Shown here: in pieces, positions 30,101-39,342 of the stretch
Layout: every line of letters starts with the position of its first letter
How positions within the stretch are numbered: the first letter of the stretch is position 1
Assembly (NCBI GenBank): GCA_021613335.1
Contig: JAJTWR010000136.1
Coordinates: 1,562,001-1,626,000, forward strand
From: Whitmania pigra
Taxonomy: Eukaryota; Annelida; Clitellata; Hirudinida; Haemopidae
Reading direction: 5' to 3'
DNA: 64,000 nucleotides
Notes under the pieces: generated by a model
Database searches by the model: none
Told to the model about the DNA's origin: nothing
The model's input: the letters and a program-made list of their open reading frames with translations, nothing else
Program-made: the position numbers and the translations under genes

Positions 30101-32803
30101 ATTAAGAATCTTAAGATTCGAATTATCTTGTGGTGAATGAAATTCGTTTTCGTGGTTGGCCATGTAGTTATCGATCATACTAGCAAAATCATGATGATTC
30201 AACCATCCACCACTTTTGTGATTCAAAATAAAGTCAACACAATGTGCAGGTAAGAGTTCTTTTAGCCTGTCTGTGCATAAAAGACTCATTAATATATTAA
30301 AGTCTTCATCTACATTATGACTCCTGACATAGTACAACAAAGAAGTATGTAAATCTGAATCAAACTGAGAATATGTTTCTCAAAGTTGACGTTTACTGTT
30401 AAAACAAAGTTTAGAAAACGATCATATAACAGAATTAGGCTTACTTGACATTCTTCTAAAAAAAACTTGTTTCGTCTTACTGTAATCACTTTAATTGGTT
30501 AATCTGCTCAAAAGATTACATGACTTATTATTGAGATGAGCTTGCAATACTTTAGGTTAAACTTCATCCTCAACTTAATCCAATTCGAACTGATTTTCGA
30601 GACGATGAAAATAATCTGGTATTGCAGCTAGGTCATAAGGGAATTCCCTTACCAATTGTAAATTTGTAGATTCATTAAAGCAACTCCGTTAACTTGATTT
30701 CCTGTTCTAATCTCATCCTTTCTTGCTCTAAATTTGTTTCAGCGAGCATCTGCTCGTGTGCAAATTTAGACTCTAAGAGTAAAAGTTCCTGCTCTAACTT
30801 CACCTGATGTAGAGCAATATGGCTTTCCCTCAAAGCCATTTTCCGCTCATAAATCTTTGAACATGCCTCGACCCCTACCTTCTCTAACATTTGTAGCCAT
30901 GTAGTTATCGATCATACTAGCAAAATCATGATGATTCAACCATCCACCACTTTTGTGATTCAAAATAAAGTCAACACAATGTGCAGGTAAGAGTTCTTTT
31001 AGTCTGTCTGTGCATAAAAGACTCATTAATATATTAAAGTCTTCATCTACATTATGACTCCTGACATAGTACAACAAAGAAGTATGTAAATCTGAATCAA
31101 ACTGAGAATATGTTTCTCAAAGTTGACGTTTACTGTTAAAACAAAGTTTAGAAAACGATCATATAACAGAATTAGGCTTACTTGACATTCTTCTAAAAAA
31201 AACTTGTTTCGTCTTACTGTAATCACTTTAATTGGTTAATCTGCTCAAAAGATTACATGACTTATTATTGAGATGAGCTTGCAATACTTTAGGTTAAACT
31301 TCATCCTCAACTTAATCCAATTCGAACTGATTTTCGAGACGATGAAAATAATCTGGTATTGCAGCTAGGTCATAAGGGAATTCCCTTACCAATTGTAAAT
31401 TTGTAGATTCATTAAAGCAACTCCGTTAACTTGATTTCCTGTTCTAATCTCATCCTTTCTTGCTCTAAATTTGTTTCAGCGAGCATCTGCTCGTGTGCAA
31501 ATTTAGACTCTAAGAGTAAAAGTTCCTGCTCTAACTTCACCTGATGTAGAGCAATATGGCTTTCCCTCAAAGCCATTTTCCGCTCATAAATCTTTGAACA
31601 TGCCTCGACCCCTACCTTCTCTAACATTTGTAATAGGAGTAAAATCTATGTTTGAATATGACTCACCCAAAACCATGTCTCCCTCTCCCTGGGTTTTAGA
31701 CTCCTCAGACATATTGGAATTAGACAGGAAAGATGAAAAAAAATTCACACAGTATATCTATTGGCACATTATAATTATTGATCTTAAAGAAAAACAAAGT
31801 GAATTCTTATCTTAGTTGTTGATGGTGAAAATTCCAGGAAAGTAAATGATGAGAAATGTGCTTTTTATTACAGACTTTTATTTGTATTGAGAGGTTTTAG
31901 ATATCATCATGATAATTAAAATATTTTGGCTACTGAGCTTTCATAAGTTTCTACAACTTTTTTAATAAGCTGGTTGCAGAAGAGAATTATTTTTAACTCT
32001 GTACAAAATTTTTTTTTAATGATTTCTGAATTAAATTATTATCTTAATAATCATGTATTCGGAAGAAACTAAAGAGAATGACATGATGTTTTAAAATTAT
32101 TTGTAAATTAATCATTCTCTTAATATTTTAGTTGCCTTTAGGATGTATGACCTTGATGGAGATAACAAGATATCACGTGATGAACTCATAAATATTTTGC
32201 ACATGATGGTTGGTGCCAACATCTCTGAAGAGCAGGTTGGAACAATATTACTAAGTATTTAGACTTAATAATCATTAAGCTTTAGGGATACTCAGCCATA
32301 GAGTCCAAAATTCATAAAAAATTGTACCTATAACATTGATTCTCAAATCTTGAAACAATAAAATGATAAATTATATGCAGTTAAGTATATGTGCTAATGC
32401 AATAAAATCATTTCAATTAATGGGTGAGAGTTTTAAAATCTTTTTTCATTGTAAAATAAGAAAGGTATCAGCAATTAATTCATGATGTTTGTCTTTTAAT
32501 TCCGATTCTGTAAATTCAATATGCAAACTGGCCTTGGTTTTGAAAATTGATGCTATGCTTCTAAGCTTTGATTATTTGTTTTTGTTCTGTATGTAATTCT
32601 GCTGAATTGATGTTAGTATGATTTCAGTGATTTAACCATATATATTTTATATGACGTCAATTTTTAAGCTTGGCAGTATAGCGGATCGCACTCTTCTGGA
32701 AGCTGATTGCAATGAAGACGGAAGCATATCATTTGAAGAATTTTCCAAGATTATTGGCAAGGTTGATGTGGAACAGAAGATGAGTATCAAGTTTCTTGAT
32801 TAA
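24176..32803 (+). CDS. CHP1: Calcineurin B homologous protein 1 (CHP1), complete, six exons
   Basis: Exons 24176-24242, 24304-24376, 24583-24663, 27359-27474, 32132-32235 and 32669-32803 give 191 residues (vertebrate CHP1 is about 195). CHP1 is a myristoylated EF-hand protein, an obligate cofactor of plasma-membrane Na+/H+ exchangers, and acts in vesicle trafficking. The start MGSKVSTLLQ fits an N-myristoylation site. EF-hands 1-2 are degenerate as usual (LDKNANGYL). EF-hands 3 and 4 have full Ca2+ ligands (DLDGDNKISRDE; DCNEDGSISFEE). The C-terminal VDVEQKMSIKFLD is nearly the vertebrate form. All junctions are GT-AG and in phase; the final acceptor is TTTTTAAG. Introns 3 and 4 (2.7 and 4.7 kb) are filled with transposons. 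AATAAA at 33033-33038 is the likely polyadenylation signal. Confidence 0.97.
25180..26251 (+). mobile_element. hAT transposon with SCAND3/ZBED5/FAM200-type transposase remnant
   Basis: Ends TAGTGGTCCCCAACC and GTTGGGGGCTGCTG are imperfect inverted repeats, bordered by near-matching 8-bp duplications ATCTAGAC (25172-25179) and ATCTAGTC (26252-26259). Coding remnants include KVKVINHIKEHALNLCLFDQ, LADKVAAFEARLELWERCI and then TLPVFWIKVIAEYPEIATTA, FQTYYLCEAGFSAVAAAKT: the C-terminal hAT dimerisation block of the SCAND3/FAM200 group. Stops and frameshifts are frequent. It lies in CHP1 intron 3. Confidence 0.85.
26260..27358. other. Rest of CHP1 intron 3, unassigned
   Basis: AT-rich. GGAGATTGCTAATGATGGC (26715) repeats a segment of the preceding hAT (25773), so some of this is related repeat DNA. 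No ORF is supported. Confidence 0.4.
27521..27600 (-). repeat. tRNA-like SINE fragment
   Basis: On the minus strand it reads CCTCAGTGGCCAAGTGTCCA (A-box-like) and then TTAGGAGTTCACTTCCTGGC (B-box-like) at tRNA spacing. No closed cloverleaf. In CHP1 intron 4. Confidence 0.45.
27755..27885 (-). repeat. tRNA-derived SINE, family B
   Basis: The minus strand begins CATGCAGGTTGGCTGAATGG, has a GTCATTATG core, a B-box remnant (CGCAACCCAGCCTGCACAGG) and a tail ending GAGGCGCTATGTAAAT. This matches the more complete copy at 54373-54568. Confidence 0.65.
28044..29487. mobile_element. TIR DNA transposon with GGGGCCGTCCATAAA ends, superfamily not assigned
   Basis: Left end GGGGCCGTCCATAAAGTGCG and right end (reverse complement) GGGGCCATCCATAAACTAAG are inverted repeats, flanked by AAA on both sides, compatible with a 3-bp duplication. 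G-rich runs occur just inside both ends (GAGGGGGAGGGG; GGGGGAGGGGGTGGG). Interior ORFs (minus 28657-28968; plus about 28975-29125, IEWLDEGEVDLSS...) match nothing I can name. A related but internally different element is at 34667-37019, and a partial relative of the right half lies at 42784-44272. In CHP1 intron 4. Confidence 0.7.
28390..28432 (-). repeat. SINE-A tail fragment
   Basis: AATAACGTCCGTTGCATATC followed by TAGATGATTAGGACGG is the family A tail without a tRNA head, embedded in the GGGGCC element. Confidence 0.55.
29716..31632 (-). mobile_element. LTR-retrotransposon gag-protease remnant with internal tandem duplication
   Basis: The minus strand encodes a Glu/Lys-rich coiled-coil head (MLEKVGVEACSKIYERKM...), a gag core with SCAN-like sequence (VDEDFNILMSLLCTDRLKEL, HKSGGWLNHHDFASMID), a CFKCHKKDI-type partial knuckle (about 30000-30340) and then, in another frame, a retroviral-type protease site ALVDSGAEVCCI (about 29730-29790). 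Layout and motifs resemble metazoan Ty3/gypsy Gag-Pro. Stops interrupt the frames; no RT or integrase and no LTRs were found. The 737-bp segment with coiled-coil and gag core is present twice in tandem. Confidence 0.75.
30159..31632. repeat. Tandem duplication, two 737-bp copies
   Basis: 30159-30895 and 30896-31632 are near-identical by eye (one C/T difference noted, TTTTAGCCTG vs TTTTAGTCTG). The junction shares GCCATGTAG microhomology. The high identity implies a recent event after the gag fragment had already decayed. Confidence 0.85.
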
Positions 32804-33059
32804 CTTCATCCAAATTGAGAAGGCTGACAATGATCACTATTGAAAATTGTCAATTTTGCCATAATTTGTGATTAATCAAGGTCAATCTTTGCTAGTTCAA
32901 TAAGAGCTAAATTGGTAAAATCACCATGTTTAAGTTCTGTCAATTTTATTAATTAATACCTAATAATTTGATTTAAGCATCAATAGTGAATTGTTAATTA
33001 TTTATATTGATGTTTGGAATGAGATTTACAAAAATAAAATTTGTTTCTTATTGTACCTA

Positions 33060-33450
33060 AGAGTCTGGTAATGGTGTGTAGGTCAATTCCTTCATACTTT
33101 GTGAATTCTAGATTGGAAATGAGATTGGAACACTGAGAGGAGCACCAGCAGTGATCCTCATAGACCGCCCTGAAGCCTCTGCAGTTCTCTAGGGCCAGGT
33201 TGCATCCGCTGAAAGTTCAACCAAACTTCCTTTGTCATACCATCTGGTCTGCCATTGCTGCTGGACGTTTTGGTCAATTAACATCTTTAAGTCCTTGTAA
33301 TTATCTCGCCACCCAACCAAATCGGTTGTATTGTTGCATGTAACAGCTTTTGCGAAGGAATACCAACATGGGCAGGCATCCAGATCAGAGTGGCTTTGCC
33401 TTTTTCTTGTAGTTCTGAAATAATTCTGTATAAACATTGGGGTCATTAAT
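33060..33450 (-). mobile_element. Non-LTR retrotransposon RNase H-domain fragment
   Basis: Minus-strand translation gives LQEKGKATLIWMPAHVGIPS, the conserved W-x-PAHVGI signature near the end of an RNase H domain in I/Jockey-type LINEs, followed by out-of-frame sequence and a Trp-rich segment. It lies immediately 3' of CHP1. Too short and decayed to place in a clade. Confidence 0.65.
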
Positions 33451-33551
33451 AGGCATTGCTACTTTCTTCCAGAATTTCAACTTCCAAATGGCGAGATAAT
33501 TACTTGTGAAATATCTGATATTGTTGCGAAATTGTTTTGTCCAGCTTGTGA

Positions 33552-33690
33552 GTGCGCCCGCATGGCCTAACGGTTAAGGCTGCGCCTCTCACGATGGCAG
33601 CACGGGGTTCAAACCCCGCTGCGGGCGCACCGTCGTAATCACCTAGCTATGCAACGGACGTTAATAAAAAAACAAACAACAACAATCCAG
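33552..33690 (+). repeat. tRNA-derived SINE, family A, best-preserved copy
   Basis: A 75-nt tRNA-like head (33554-33628) has a perfect 7-bp acceptor pair GCGCCCG/CGGGCGC, an A-box TGGCCTAACGG and a perfect T-arm CGGGGTTCAAACCCCG. The anticodon arm pairs poorly and no CCA-end context or terminator follows. Then comes a 35-bp tail ATCACCTAGCTATGCAACGG ACGTTAATA and an A-rich run. The head-plus-tail organisation is repeated at 2110-2240, so this is a SINE and not a tRNA gene. Confidence 0.8.
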
Positions 33691-34666
33691 GTTGTGTAAT
33701 GACATCAAGATCTTCAAATCAATTCACTTTTCACGCTGTTATGCTGGCTGAATACAATACGTAGTAACTCGTTAACTGAAATCAGTTTTGAATCAGAAAT
33801 TTTATCTAAATGTGATTTTATTAGGTCTGTCAAATGATTGTTGTTTTTGGAAAGTTCAGTAAGGAATAGAAACTGATAAATAATGACATGTTGAAGGTGC
33901 ATTATACTTCTGCGACCTAACCTATGGGGTAAAAAGTTGCATCTGTAATGTTGGTTTGGTCAACGACCAAATCTACTATATCGTTGAGTTATTACTTCCT
34001 TAAAGTAAGTGATTTTAACATGGAGCCAAACAAAATGCTCAAGCATGATTTTCTTTGCCAAACTTGGAGAAAAATTATAGCAGCACCATATTTGCAGGCG
34101 ATGGCAGCAATATGTTCTTTGATGCGCCTAGAGGAACTGGAAAAACATTGTGCATTCAAATCACCTCTCCATTTGGCGTGTGACGAAAGTCTAATATGCC
34201 GTATCCAAAAGCGAGATGGAACAGCTAAGCAACGCTCCCCTGACTTTAGGCTGGACGCATAAAAGATGTCCTCATGTTTTGCGTGTTGTGGCGGTATAAT
34301 AATGAGGCCCAAGCAAAAAGGCTTGACAAGAGATCAGCTAGAAGATAATCAAATGAGGAAGGAGGCAAGGAGTTATTTTGGAGTGAGAAGCGCTTTTTAT
34401 TATTGATCTAAAATACCACTGAGGTTGATTTTTGTAGAGACAAAAGATGCTGAATATAACATAATAAATTTACAAAAATTAATTAATAATTTCCTGCACG
34501 ATTGGTGCCTGGTGAAGTTATGTGTCGAGGTTCAGTGTCGCACATGCGGAAGTTTGCTCCCCGCTTTGGCAAAAGCTGAAATTACGTTCCTGCTTTGCAT
34601 CTTTCAACAAAACACTTGAAGCTGTTGCTTAGACAAAAGCCCTGAAATTTCCAAGGATTCCCGTAA

Positions 34667-37019
34667 GGGGCCGTTCACATATTATATAACGTTGAAGGGG
34701 GGAGGGGGGGTATATGCAAATTTGTTATTTTTGTTATATTGGGGGTCTGAGCAGATGTTATATAACAATTTCAAAAAAGCACGAGCAGTTAATTCAAATC
34801 TTTTTTGTATATGAATATTATTGAGTTAAATTTAATTTTGAGTTTCATTTTCATGTCTGCTAGTTATAGAACACACTATATACTACTTGAAGATATGTCA
34901 CGTGAGTTAAAAGAAATAGGTTTCAATCTGAGTCGGTCTGGGACATACTTTCGTTTAATTCCATGCAGCTGGGTGACAACTGAAGGAAAAAGGCATGTAA
35001 ACACAGTCAACGTAAAACTTCGACGTGCTGAAAATAGACATCATGCTGATACTAAGTTTGCAAGAGCTACTCATGAATCGCTTTTACAGCTTTGCAGTTT
35101 GCTTAGGCCGCAGGAAGTTGCTTGCATAAGTCAGGACGACAAGGCTAAGGTTCCTTTAGGTTTTCCTGCAGTGAATAAACCGTCAACTGTGGTCAAGAAC
35201 ATGGAATATCAAATCATTCTGCCAGAACATAATTTTGTAGTTGCTGCTGGCCACAAGTTGACACCAAGTGTCATTGCTGGGCTTGTCATTAGTGAAGGAA
35301 GACTTGAAAAGGCAGTAGGCTATTCTGGATCGACGTTTATTGGAATTCGTAGTGGAAAGCATGATTTCAGCATTGCTGCCACACATGCTGCTGATCTGAG
35401 ACATTTATATCAACATGTGTCATCATTCCATCAGCTGTTACACAAGGACAACGGTGAAACCAGTTCTGGTGATATTAGTAGACGGAGGCCCCGATGAAAA
35501 TCCTTGATACCGAGAAACAATTAATTTTGCGTGTGCTAACTTTAAGCATCTCAGGTTGGATGCCTTATTCATATCGACACAGGCTCCTGGCAGAAGTGCA
35601 TATAATCCGGTTGAACGACGCATGGCGCCCATAAGTCGTTTTTTGGCTGGAATAATATTGCCATTTGATGTTTTTGGATCTCATCTGAATGCAGCCGGAG
35701 AAACAATCAACATTGATATGGAAAACGCAAATTTCAGGAAGGCAGGTGAAGTGCTTTCAGAGGTTTGGAGTGAGACTGTCATCGATAACTACCCAGTAGT
35801 TAGAATGGAGAGGAGGAGAAATTCTCGAAAAACCAGACTATCCATCACAGGAATGGTTGGCAACTCACGTGAGGGTCAGTCAGTACTTTCTACAGGTCGT
35901 AAAATGCAGTAATGAAGAGTGCTGTGCTCCATTCAGATCGGGCTTGAAATCTATCTTGCCGCAGGGCTTTCTGCCAGCTCCACTGTGTGTCGACAATTCC
36001 AAAGGTTTGAGTCCAGCAGCTGCAGATGATAAACAGTGCAATTATTTGACGCTCTTTCAAAGACTGTCTGTCAGATTGGAACCAGCTGGTTATGGCGGCA
36101 TGAGCCTATTCAGTATTCCATATGATGCTTGCTGCCCAACTGTTAAAGATCAGATAACCAGTAGAACTTGCAATGTACTACGCAAAATGTATTTTCTTTC
36201 AGTAGTTATGGAGACCCAGCACAAGAAGGAAGTGCATCCTCGAGTGAAAGTGAATGACATCCCACACACAAGGCCAGTGCGTATAGCAGCAAGGAGACAA
36301 CGGGAACTGATGGCTATAATTGCAGAAGGTATGACCTTGAAACACTTTAGATTTGTTGTGTGAATTAACATATATTGCAAAAAATGTGACCTTATAAATG
36401 TTGAAATATTGATATGCAGGACCTGTGAATTATACATGGTTGGATTACGTTGTCATATATTATATTATTATATTACATAATTAGATTGTAATACATAAAT
36501 GTATCTGTTAACTCTTTAACATTTCTATCAGTTTAAACTACAGTTTTAATTAAACCATTACTTAAAATGTAAATATTTAAATGGCATGCAGGGTATTAAA
36601 TGACAAAATACTGGTTGTTTTAAAAAGATGTCAGAAGATGCAGAATGGATGAACGAGGAATACGTTGACATATCTGGGCTGCAATCATGTTCAGAGGCTA
36701 CTCTGTCATCTGGATTCCCGACTGTGGAGGAGAGTTGTTCGCCATGGCTGTACAAACTTTAACTTAACTAACGTTGAAAGCATGTGTTGTTTAATATAGA
36801 AAAAACGATTTTCAATTTTACTAGTACTAATATACCGTGTTTGTCTAAAAGTTATGTTTAGTGAGAACCTACAATAGAGGGGGGGGGGGAGGGCGTACAC
36901 AGGTTTGTTATGTAATATTGAGGGGGGAGGGTTCCCACAAATGTTACATAACGTTATATGAGGGGGAGGGGAGGGTAAAAAATTGACATTTTTGCGTTAT
37001 ATAATATGTGAACGGCCCC
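34667..37019 (+). mobile_element. TIR DNA transposon with perfect 25-bp ends and 3-bp TAA duplication
   Basis: Both ends carry the same 25-bp inverted repeat, beginning GGGGCCGTTCACATATTATA. TAA precedes the left end (34664-34666) and follows the right end (37020-37022). G-rich tracts (GGGGGGAGGGGGGG and similar) lie just inside both ends, separated by copies of a TATATAAC/TTACATAAC motif. The interior encodes a single decayed transposase-like protein on the plus strand. The perfect ends with a dead ORF suggest recent mobilisation in trans. Confidence 0.85.
34805..36363 (+). pseudogene. Transposase-like protein with DGGPDEN and APGRSA...VERRMAP motifs, frameshifted
   Basis: Frame 34805-35497 gives a 230-residue N-terminal part. 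The reading shifts by one base near 35455 and continues as VDGGPDENP, a TGA where the family has Arg, YRETINFA, then TQAPGRSAYNPVERRMAP, FDVFGSHLN, AGEVLSEVWSETVIDNYPVV, HVRVSQYFLQVVKC and a Cys/His-rich end to 36363. I recall the same motif series in many copies in invertebrate genomes as an uncharacterised protein; the Asp/Glu-rich core would suit an RNase H-fold DDE transposase. At least two frameshifts (about 35455 and about 35820) and one stop (about 35500) inactivate it. Superfamily not assigned. Confidence 0.7.
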
Positions 37020-37539
37020 TAATTGGTGACGACATTACATTTCTATTCAAATACGATTTATTTTTTGATTTGCCTTTGCAAAGAAGTTCAACTTGTGTAA
37101 TGACATGCGATTAATCAATTGGCCAATCGTTGAAGATTGCTGGTGTTACTTTTTAGAGTCTATGCTTTTCGCGTAGTCAACCGTATGTTGATTGCTCTCG
37201 AATGGGATCTGGAAACAATCTGTGCATTTGCTCTATAAGACGTGACAGACTATAAGGAGTATTATTTTTTATATTGTTGACTATAATAAGCATTGCTTTT
37301 ATAATGTCGACTGTAGGAAATATTATTTTTTATAGGGTCGACTATAAAAAGTAACATTATAATATACTCAGTCAAATGTATATGGGAAGTACCCATCTTT
37401 CGACGATATCTCAACTAATAAGCCAAAAAAATTACTCAAATGTTGTGCTATGTAAATAGTGCTTCCAAAGTTATGTTTTATATTTGGTGAAGTATTATTT
37501 TCAAATTTATTCAAAAATGTGTTTTTGCGGTGACCAAAA

Positions 37540-37925
37540 GAGATTGGAAATAAACGTGAAAAATCAAAAATAACAATAAAAATTAATTTTTTTACATAAA
37601 AGTTTGGGCAACTTACCCCAATCATTTTCAATAGGATTAAGGTCAGGAGAAATTGAGCTGGCCAACTCAAAACCTTTATGTTTCTCTCTTGGGTAAAGCA
37701 TTTTGTCTCAGGTGTTTATGATTGAGGCATTATCTTGATGAAATACAAAATTAGCACCATCCTTCTTTCTCACCATAAAGCAGGAAATTATTGTCCAACA
37801 CTTTAATATAATCTGCTGAGTTTTTCATTGTCTTTAGAAAGACTAGATCAGTGAGTCCATCATGTGAATTTCCTGGCAAAATCACGACTGTTCCTGCTCC
37901 AAGGTTGAGATAAATTAAAGATTTT
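37540..37925 (-). mobile_element. Tc1/mariner transposase fragment
   Basis: Translating minus frames gives a FHQDNAS motif (second catalytic Asp region) and, after a one-base shift, WPAQF...DLNPIENDWGK, the third catalytic block of Tc1-like transposases (DLNPIEN). Stops and shifts show it is dead. Confidence 0.75.
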
Positions 37926-37944
37926 ATGTAAGGTAATATAATTT

Positions 37945-38200
37945 GTTTTGATGATTAAAAATTCAATTTGGATGGAATCTATATGTGTAATAGTTATTAT
38001 GCAGTATCAGTTTTATTGGCATGACCTCAGGAAAGAGAAGGATTTTTTAGCAAAAATCATAGAGCTGGAACAGACTTTGCCTAAAATTTCTCATGATGGA
38101 CTCACTGATCTGATCTTTCCACAAATAAAGAAAACCATAGCAGATTAACAATGAACTAGAAATGTCGGCTTTATAATGTCAGCTAGCAGGTGCTAATGTG
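37945..38200 (+). mobile_element. Inverted partial copy of the adjacent Tc1-like fragment
   Basis: The plus-strand stretch TCATGATGGACTCACTGATC at about 38088 repeats, in inverted orientation, CATGATGGACTCACTGATCT of the minus-strand fragment (about 37845-37865), with diverged flanks. The pair forms a head-to-head arrangement. Confidence 0.55.
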
Positions 38201-39342
38201 GTTACGACTAAAAGGAGACTTGAGATCCACAAAGCAGATCTAAAATGCGTATGAGAGGAAAAAACCTGATGCGGGGTTTGAGTCGGGTTTGGTGACGGGG
38301 CAATCCTCTGATCTTTCTCTGTCAGTGGTAGGAGTTTCTAGTTACCAAGTACTCCATGTCTGCTGAAGAACCCTCTACTGCGTAACTAACAAAATAAATC
38401 ATCTCTCGTCAAGCTACGCTAGACTCTTCAAGCGCCAACATGACTTTGTGAAGGAGCCATATATCTAATGTAACTAAGGGGTCTCTGTCGCTACACATAT
38501 GGCGCCGTACATTAGCTGCTAATTGCTGACAATTGACAATTACCATACAATTAATGTTTTAGTTATTATTAATATTATTATGTTATTGATTCTCTATCTT
38601 GAGATGATTTTTCTCACTTGCAAAATTGTAAAGGCCTCAAATATTCTCAAATATATGTTCGAATATTCTGACGGTTAGCTATTTCATGATTTGTTATCTT
38701 CGTTTTAGCTGATTGCAAAAAGCCGCCATTAAAATCCACTGCGTGCCTTAATTTCGTTGATAACAAAGGCAACACAGTGAACCTTAATTTTGACCTTATA
38801 GAAATAATTCAAACCATTTACGTGAAATGCTAAAAACACCTGAATTACTTGCAATTAAAAACTAATTTATACTGCCAGGATAATCGGATCTGCGCTGTCC
38901 TTCAGTAAGAACCAGCACGTATCGTCCTAGACTTGGCTTATGCGAGCCTATAGGAGCGTCAATGTGGTCAGTAGCTGGAGCGTGAGTGACGCAATAACAA
39001 CGCAATCAAAACAAAACAAGATGAACACTGTGTCACTTAGCATAAAAAGCTCATATTATATGATAATGAAAAGATTTACAGATTTTGTAGCATTTTTGTT
39101 ATGGTACAACCGAAAACATCGACTTCAGACTCAATTCATATTTTATATTCACAATGAAAACATTTAAAAGCTAATTTTGCCATTAGTCTTTAATGAAAAA
39201 ATAAATTATTTGTAAACTAATTACCTGACCCCTGGCTGTCTAAGATCGTCAGAGCAGCGTATTTTTTGTGTTGGCTATGCTAAAAACAAATCATTATATT
39301 TGTTTATATTTATTACCATATATTATTATTTATTATTAAAAA
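38200..39342. other. SMYD4 upstream region, mostly unassigned
   Basis: GGGGTTTGAGTCGGG (38275) and CTACACATATGGCGCCGTAC (38494) resemble a B-box and the family B SINE tail respectively, so 38270-38520 may be a diverged SINE. The rest is AT-rich with no coding signal and must contain the SMYD4 promoter. Confidence 0.4.

Noticed and set aside
33554..33628. Functional tRNA gene
   Set aside because: Acceptor and T arms pair perfectly, but the anticodon arm does not close, no T-run terminator follows, and the same head-plus-tail unit recurs at 2110-2240 as a SINE.
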